30,141 bases of DNA from positions 1 through 30,141 of the IMG/VR virus record IMGVR_UViG_3300042402_005289; one strand, given 5' to 3'. The notes under the pieces are model-generated. The model was given only the letters and a program-made list of their open reading frames with translations. It was not told where the DNA came from and did not search any database. The translations under genes were made by a program, and so were the position numbers. Each line of letters starts with the position of its first letter. The first letter of the stretch is position 1. Origin of the DNA: a virus. Shown one piece after another: positions 25,420-30,141 of the stretch.

Positions 25420-27342
25420 ATGAAGTTATATTTTGAGAAGAATGAAGTCGTTTTTGATTTTCCATTTGAAAGATCCCAAGTCGACGAGCTCAAGTCCATT
25501 CCTGGAGCCAAATGGGACAAGGGGAACAAGGTCTGGCGACTGCCCGTAACGTCAATTCAAGCCGGGCGCGATTTTGCAATTAAGCATGGGTTCGACGTAA
25601 CAATTGATGTTCTCAAGTTTGACGCTCCAAAGTTAGGGAAGACGTCTTCGGCTCGGGTAGTAATAGAAGACGACACAATCTTTATGTACTTCTCGTACGA
25701 GCGCGTGATAATAAAAGCTGTCAAACAAATACCCGCTGTCTCATGGGACTCCAAACGACACGGGTGGCAAGCTCCCCTGTCTTCTGCATCTAATGTGATT
25801 GAGTGGGCCGAAGCTTTCAATGTACCCATTGACGACAAAGTCATCGCAGTCAGTGACGAGATACGTCAAAAAATGAATCAGTTAATCGAGGCCTCCAGAT
25901 CAACGGACGCACTGATTGAGGTCGAAGCAATAAACGGGGAAATGCTCCCGTACCAAAGGGCTGGGGTTATGTATGCATCAAACGCCCGCCGCACATTCAT
26001 CGCCGACGAAATGGGGTTGGGAAAATCTCTGCAGGCAATTGCAACCATTGAGTACGTTCAAGATAGTTACCCAGTCGTTGTCGTGTGTCCCCCGAGCCTT
26101 GTTCTCAACTGGCAAGCAGAGTACACAAAATGGCTTCCCAATAGAAAAGTCTCAGTAGTTACTAACCGTAAAGATTTTCCAGAGTCTGGCTCATACGACG
26201 TAGTCGTGGTTGGTTACAGCAATATCCAGACATGGGAAAAGAAACTATCGAATCATCGCTCGTATGTCTTTGACGAATCCCACTACTGCAAGACACCCAC
26301 GGCAGCCCGCACCAGGTCGGCAGTAAAGATTGCAAAGTCGGCACCCAAGGAAGGTCTAGTTCTTTGCTTGACCGGCACGCCGGTAACGAATCGCCCCAAT
26401 GAGTATGCTTCCCAGTTGGAGATTCTCGGAAGACTGAAAGAGTTCGGTGGGCTTTGGGGATTCTATCGTCGATACTGCGGCGCATTTCAAGACCAGTTCG
26501 GGCAATGGAACATAAGTGGGCACTCGCACCTTGATGAGTTGAACGAAAGACTACGCTCAGCCTGTTACATCAGACGAACCAAAGATCAAGTGCTTACCGA
26601 ACTCCCGCCCGTGATACATAGCAGGATAGTTGTCGCAGGAACATCAGCAGGCATGAAGGAGTACGCAAAGGCAGAGAAAGATATTCTGTTTTATATCGCT
26701 GAAAGAGCGCGAGAGCTTGCCATTAAAGAGGGAAAAGACTCTAGCTACAAGGCTGCGATGGCTGCGATGATTCGAGCGGAAGCAAATGAGCATTTAGTTC
26801 GACTTTCGGTTCTACGTCGTCTCGCAGCAAAGGCGAAGATGGAAGAAGTACTGGAGTGGGTGGCAACCCGTGTAGAAAATGGCAAGAAAGTCGTAGTCGC
26901 AGCGCACCACAGAGAGATAGTTGATGAAGTTGCTCGCCGTTACGGAGGAATAAAGATTCAAGGCGGGATGGCGGTAGAGGACGTTGAAGAAAACAAGAGA
27001 AAGTTTCAGGAACTCCCCGTAGAGGAAGTTCCAGTCATAGTGCTTTCCATGCAGGCTGCTAAGACTGGTCATACACTCACAGCGTCAGAAGAATGCTTAT
27101 TCGTTGAACTCCCGTGGACGCCCGCTGACGTAGATCAAACTTTCAGTAGATTGCACAGGTTAGGGCAAAAAGGCAGTGTCACTGCTACCTACATGCTTGC
27201 TGCTGGGACTATCGATGAGGACATCTATGAGCTCATTGAACGTAAACGCACAATCGTTGATGCCGCAGTTGATGGCATAGAAGCCATAGACAACGAAGGC
27301 GCTGTTCAGCTTATTATGAACCTTCTCAGCAGAGCTAGCTGA
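25420..27342 (+). CDS. SNF2-family DNA-dependent ATPase (SMARCAL1/HARP-like)
   Basis: 640 residues. Two similar N-terminal repeats (about 1-60 and 78-135) share an IPG/A.xWD...W..P pattern (IPGAKWDKGNKVWRLP; IPAVSWDSKRHGWQAP) and recall the HARP repeats of annealing helicases. The ATPase follows: Walker A DEMGLGKS (196-203), DESH (285-288), LTGTP (317-321) and the late motif DQTFSRLHRLGQ. SNF2 enzymes of this kind in phages are thought to act on forked or replicating DNA. The ATG at 25420 is 11 codons inside the longest frame and follows AAAGGTGG. Confidence 0.88.
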   Translation: MKLYFEKNEVVFDFPFERSQVDELKSIPGAKWDKGNKVWRLPVTSIQAGRDFAIKHGFDVTIDVLKFDAPKLGKTSSARVVIEDDTIFMYFSYERVIIKAVKQIPAVSWDSKRHGWQAPLSSASNVIEWAEAFNVPIDDKVIAVSDEIRQKMNQLIEASRSTDALIEVEAINGEMLPYQRAGVMYASNARRTFIADEMGLGKSLQAIATIEYVQDSYPVVVVCPPSLVLNWQAEYTKWLPNRKVSVVTNRKDFPESGSYDVVVVGYSNIQTWEKKLSNHRSYVFDESHYCKTPTAARTRSAVKIAKSAPKEGLVLCLTGTPVTNRPNEYASQLEILGRLKEFGGLWGFYRRYCGAFQDQFGQWNISGHSHLDELNERLRSACYIRRTKDQVLTELPPVIHSRIVVAGTSAGMKEYAKAEKDILFYIAERARELAIKEGKDSSYKAAMAAMIRAEANEHLVRLSVLRRLAAKAKMEEVLEWVATRVENGKKVVVAAHHREIVDEVARRYGGIKIQGGMAVEDVEENKRKFQELPVEEVPVIVLSMQAAKTGHTLTASEECLFVELPWTPADVDQTFSRLHRLGQKGSVTATYMLAAGTIDEDIYELIERKRTIVDAAVDGIEAIDNEGAVQLIMNLLSRAS

Positions 27343-27796
27343 CTTCCGGAATTTGAGACTCCGTACCGTTTTCAGTACCATTCCTGATTATCTCCTCAGC
27401 GATCAATCGTGCGTACTTGCGGCGTAGTCGCCAAATCTTCTTGTTTAACTCGATCATCTCATCGCTTACGCGTGCCTTGATGATTGCTTTATCATCGAAA
27501 ACCCCGTGTGTGTTAAACATTGCGTCCTGTATGTCTGCGTCTTCTATGATTATGTCCGATATCCAGCCCGCACGCTTGTCTATCGCGAGCATTAAGTCGC
27601 AAAGTCCCTCAATGCCAAATTCAGCATGGACTTTATTCACGGCAAGTGAGCAAAAGTTCGTCCGGTAGAGCAACTGTGCTCGTTGGGATTGAGACATGAA
27701 CTCGGACAGCCATACAGCGAGTTCTTCTCTCGATGGGGTTGCATCCTCGTGCATGAACTCTTCTGAAAACTCGTCTTCGTTATCGGGTTGGTTCAT
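27335..27796 (-). CDS. Unknown 153-residue helical protein
   Basis: Not recognised. Largely helical, acidic at both ends (DNEDEFSEEFMHEDA; ENGTESQIPEVS), with an RRKYARLIAEEII stretch near the end. GAGGG precedes the ATG. Its last 8 nt overlap the end of the convergent helicase gene. Confidence 0.76.
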   Translation of the reverse strand: MNQPDNEDEFSEEFMHEDATPSREELAVWLSEFMSQSQRAQLLYRTNFCSLAVNKVHAEFGIEGLCDLMLAIDKRAGWISDIIIEDADIQDAMFNTHGVFDDKAIIKARVSDEMIELNKKIWRLRRKYARLIAEEIIRNGTENGTESQIPEVS

Positions 27797-27849
27797 GTGC
27801 CCTCGATTTGCTAGTTGCTAATCAAAATAAATAATAACAGTAGTTGGAT

Positions 27850-28875
27850 CTAAGCCCGTGACAACAGATAATCCTGCGCACGCAGCTTCGAACGGGTCAC
27901 CCATGAATTCGAGTCCATAGACGCAATCGCACGTTCCTTCACTGTCGCATCACGATAATGATCTAGGTATTCTCCGATGGCATTTACCGTTGACCAAGCG
28001 TTGAACCCGTAGTTCTTGGCGTTGTTCTCGTTCATGTACACAGCTTTGACAAGCGCAATGATGTTGTCTCTGTTCTTCTGCTGCCTATCCGTCTGCTTGA
28101 TAGATAAAGGAAACACTTGATTGAGAACATCGTCCATGATTTTCGATGAAGGAGGAACGCTTATGGATAGAAGCTTGTTGGCTGTAGCAGTAAACTCCGT
28201 AGCCCATGTGCGTGAAATGCGCAAAACGTCATTCGCCTGCTCCATAGCCCGTTCTGCATTTCGTGTATGCCGCGCTGTGAACACGCGGTTAGCGGCAGAA
28301 ACTCCAAGGACTACCGTGTTCTTACATACCGCCCGTATGCTCGTGTTGGCGAAGGTGATAGCGATCTTCCCGTCGTGCCCGTTACGGACGAGCAGGTATC
28401 TCGCAATCTCGTCGTTTACGCCCATAGGGTCAATGACCAGCGGTCCTAGGTCGATGGATGAAAAGAACTCACGTCCTCCGTTGAGCACTCCACACGTGTC
28501 TACTACAGCATCGCCCGATGAGGCTCCGACGATAGCAAGTGCGTAGTCAAGGCATTCACGGTTCTGCTGGACAACGTATCGAGTCCCCACGGTAGCCAAT
28601 CCATTGAACGTTCCGTCCGGATTGACTCGTACGGTCGCTCTGCTGTCTGGAATCATTACGTATTGACCGTCTGGGTTCCTGATCGGCTGTCCTTGATCGT
28701 CACACACCGCAACGCGAGTGGTGACAACGTCGAAATCTGCCTGAGCTGCTGCGAGCATTGCTTCCGCTGTCTGCAAGCCCTCCATCGGCACCCCTAGGCG
28801 ATGCCAAGGGATTTCCCTGTTGGAATAAGCCATTCTGGCTTGACCGTCTGATGCGAATTCTAACTGATGAGCCAT
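27850..28875 (-). CDS. DUF932 phage/plasmid-like protein
   Basis: 341 residues, the usual size for the DUF932 / TIGR03299 family: a start like MAHQLEFASDGQARMAYSNR, then EIPWHRLGVP, YVVQQNRECLDYA, and the KIAITFANTSIRAVCKNTVV region, ending in a helical part. Members are common in phages and plasmids; the molecular role is unknown. GGAAG is present upstream but the ribosome site is weak. Confidence 0.86.
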   Translation of the reverse strand: MAHQLEFASDGQARMAYSNREIPWHRLGVPMEGLQTAEAMLAAAQADFDVVTTRVAVCDDQGQPIRNPDGQYVMIPDSRATVRVNPDGTFNGLATVGTRYVVQQNRECLDYALAIVGASSGDAVVDTCGVLNGGREFFSSIDLGPLVIDPMGVNDEIARYLLVRNGHDGKIAITFANTSIRAVCKNTVVLGVSAANRVFTARHTRNAERAMEQANDVLRISRTWATEFTATANKLLSISVPPSSKIMDDVLNQVFPLSIKQTDRQQKNRDNIIALVKAVYMNENNAKNYGFNAWSTVNAIGEYLDHYRDATVKERAIASMDSNSWVTRSKLRAQDYLLSRA

Positions 28876-29070
28876 TGCCTGTGTGTCTTCCTATGTAGTT
28901 AGATAAATCTATCTGAAGGAAGTGTACAAGGTGCCTAGCGTCGGAGAACGAAACAAACATGATGAAAGAGGCGATTACTATGCAGCAACCCGTAGACGTT
29001 GCGGCACAACGATATAAAGCCTCGGGTCTAGAAAGACAAAGACCTCGAATTTAGAAAAACGGCTCTACGT
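28876..29070. other. Gap without a confident gene
   Basis: A 31-codon rightward frame (28961 on, MMKEAITMQQPVDVAAQRYK) is possible but unsupported. A partial palindrome AGATAAATCTATCT near 28901-28914 lies in the expected promoter region of the DUF932 gene. Confidence 0.35.
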
Positions 29071-29370
29071 TTATTCCTTGACAGAGACGAGCCTCAGGCG
29101 AGGCGTTTGACCACTAGGGGTATTTCGTGGCTTCTTTACGTAAGTTGGGTGATCATGACGTGACTTTATTCGCGCCTCACAACGAGCGTTATACCACGCA
29201 ACACAGAAGAGGGTGGCGAATACAGTTGCGGCGAGCGTCATGACGATCCCTACGTACAAGAGCGGTAGCGATTGGCTGTCAAAGGCGACCTTGATGTACA
29301 GCGACGACACAGGGGGTAGTAGCAGCACTAGTGCAGCACGTATCTTGCCAAATTTGATGTATGAGTTCAT
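29071..29370 (-). CDS. Small two-span membrane protein
   Basis: 99 residues. Two hydrophobic segments (~9-25 AALVLLLPPVSSLYIKV and ~33-57 LPLLYVGIVMTLAATVFATL) precede a basic cytoplasmic-type tail (KSRHDHPTYVKKPRN). Not recognised. GAAGAG precedes the ATG at 29370; a longer frame upstream is rejected. Confidence 0.75.
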   Translation of the reverse strand: MNSYIKFGKIRAALVLLLPPVSSLYIKVAFDSQSLPLLYVGIVMTLAATVFATLFCVAWYNARCEARIKSRHDHPTYVKKPRNTPSGQTPRLRLVSVKE

Positions 29371-29423
29371 TATCTCTTCTTTCAGTAGGTTCCAGTATGT
29401 GGGCACATGATGTGCTCTTGTGC

Positions 29424-29453
29424 ACAATACCCGTGGCACTTGGCAAAAGTCAA
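29424..29453 (-). promoter_or_regulatory. Promoter of the membrane-protein gene
   Basis: TTGACT (29448-29453), 18 bp, TATTGT (29424-29429). GCCACGGGTATTG across the -10 recurs near 30107-30119 on the same strand, upstream of the 30090 gene; a GCACATGATGTGC palindrome lies downstream at 29403-29415. Confidence 0.72.
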
Positions 29454-29459
29454 GCATTA

Positions 29460-29489
29460 TTGAACAAGACACAAGAAAGAATCTAAGAT
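29460..29489 (+). promoter_or_regulatory. Promoter, rightward
   Basis: TTGAAC (29460-29465), 18 bp, TAAGAT (29484-29489); the predicted transcript start lies within ~5 nt of the ATG at 29501, so near-leaderless. Confidence 0.6.
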
Positions 29490-29500
29490 ATTGTCACGTT

Positions 29501-29776
29501 ATGGGAATAATCTACAAACAAGCAGCCGCAACAGACGATAATACGAAAGCAGACATTAGTTCGCTTGGGCAGTATGCGAAGTGGTTTGTGCTACACAATC
29601 TTAGCTTTTCTCTCAGGAACGATGGCGGGACCTGGGTGTGCGAGGCGCTAGGTAGGCATGGGGATTTGCCATTCTCTGCACGAAGCAACAGGTGCGGATC
29701 TTCAGAGCAAGCAGTCTATGAGTGCTTCGTTTCTGCACGTAATACCTTACGTGGAGAGCCTTACATAATGGGTTGA
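29501..29776 (+). CDS. Unknown 91-residue protein
   Basis: Begins MGIIYKQAAATDDNTKADIS, then LGQYAKWFVLHNLSFSLRND and a SSEQAVYECFVSARNTL helix, the layout of a double-stranded-RNA-binding-like or small alpha/beta fold, but not recognised. The ATG at 29501 is favoured over a longer frame because it follows the promoter closely. Overlaps the convergent gene by 16 nt at its end. Confidence 0.7.
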   Translation: MGIIYKQAAATDDNTKADISSLGQYAKWFVLHNLSFSLRNDGGTWVCEALGRHGDLPFSARSNRCGSSEQAVYECFVSARNTLRGEPYIMG

Positions 29777-30090
29777 TCTGATCCATGTTCGCAGTGAGCA
29801 AACTCACAGCACGGCACGTCACCAACGTATGAATGGTGTCCTTGACCAAAGTGCTCAGCAAGCATGGGGAAAGTGCGAAAGAACGTAACGATGCAGTCGT
29901 GGCACATGATCCATTCGGCGCTGATCCGCTTCTCGAACAGTATGTCGAGTTGATCGCTGAATCCTCCATAGTAGCCAAAGGACTCAAAGGGGAGTATCCA
30001 ACCGTGGTCGGGGTAAATGCGCTGGGCAGTGCATGGATGTGATTGACCACAAGCAGAGCATCTAGCGTATCTGTCTTGGTTGATTGCCAT
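29761..30090 (-). CDS. Cys/His-rich zinc-binding protein
   Basis: 109 residues with four Cys pairs or near-pairs: CSACGQSHPC, MCHDC, then PCCEFAHCEH, enough for two zinc sites. The middle is aromatic-rich (WILPFESFGYYGGF). Not recognised. ATG at 30090 with a weak upstream site (GAGAGAC); a promoter like that at 29424 may lie upstream. Confidence 0.76.
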   Translation of the reverse strand: MAINQDRYARCSACGQSHPCTAQRIYPDHGWILPFESFGYYGGFSDQLDILFEKRISAEWIMCHDCIVTFFRTFPMLAEHFGQGHHSYVGDVPCCEFAHCEHGSDQPIM

Positions 30091-30141
30091 GCCTGTAGTC
30101 TCTCATCAATACCCGTGGCGCCTGCGCAACTTGGGAGGGGA

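Noticed and set aside
28121-28546. Rightward 141-codon frame
   Set aside because: Antisense shadow of the DUF932 gene.
28961-29056. 31-codon rightward frame MMKEAITM...
   Set aside because: Short, no promoter, only a weak ribosome site and no neighbour coupling.
29613-30050. Leftward 145-codon frame
   Set aside because: Overlaps two better genes in other frames and has no zinc or other motif.
1-30141. tRNA or rRNA genes
   Set aside because: I looked for GGTTCGA-type T-loops with acceptor stems and found none; GGTTCGAGG at about 25331 lacks matching arms.

Overview
The window looks like accessory DNA of an actinobacterial mobile genome, most likely a large actinobacteriophage or a phage-like plasmid. 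The evidence is: dense small genes, mostly unnamed; protein families common in actinophages (MGTRS- and MGYTHY-type proteins, a DUF6011-type zinc protein, DUF3846, DUF932, a phage SNF2 helicase, an AAA/VWA pair); TANNNT -10 boxes; several apparently leaderless genes; and a perfect Gram-positive LexA box. No virion, integrase, polymerase or tRNA gene is visible, so phage versus plasmid cannot be decided.

Layout. (1) 1-2380: a leftward operon of at least six tightly packed genes, including a DUF1599/Nmad1-like protein and membrane proteins, running off the left edge from a TTGACA-17-TAGAGT promoter. Divergent to it is a LexA-box-controlled helicase-associated-domain/HTH gene. (2) 3.5-21.8 kb: about 35 short genes, mostly leftward with some rightward, nearly all of them separate transcription units. 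They include an AAA ATPase plus HExxH/VWA protein, a ParA-like ATPase, a small XRE regulator and two winged-helix proteins. (3) 22-30 kb: ordinary phage-type genes without the repeats: a 286-aa protein, a Lys/Ala-rich basic protein, a minigene operon, an SNF2 helicase with duplicated N-terminal repeats, a DUF932 protein and small zinc or membrane proteins.

The striking part is the regulatory architecture of the central block. Four repeated signals punctuate almost every gene boundary. (a) Promoter class P: twenty promoters with a TYGCTA-like -35, a 17-bp spacer and a TANNNT -10, with RTCTGTACC conserved at the start of the spacer and GGTA at the -10, which looks like an operator for one shared regulator. 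(b) A-box: 44 copies of ACTAAAGGATAATG or close variants, in both orientations, often as inverted pairs whose arms co-vary and which often supply the stop codon of the adjacent gene. (c) A composite element made of a C-box (CCGCCACCGTCAA), a B-box (CATTATCNCAACACG followed by CCCCCGA) and a D hairpin (AGCCCCG...CGGGGCT with a variable loop of about 16-20 nt). (d) Strong gene-end hairpins, often bracketed by A-boxes. Together they make each small gene an insulated cassette under apparently shared control. I know of no described system with this set of signals. Calling it a regulon or cassette system is inference from sequence; the repeats themselves are directly visible.
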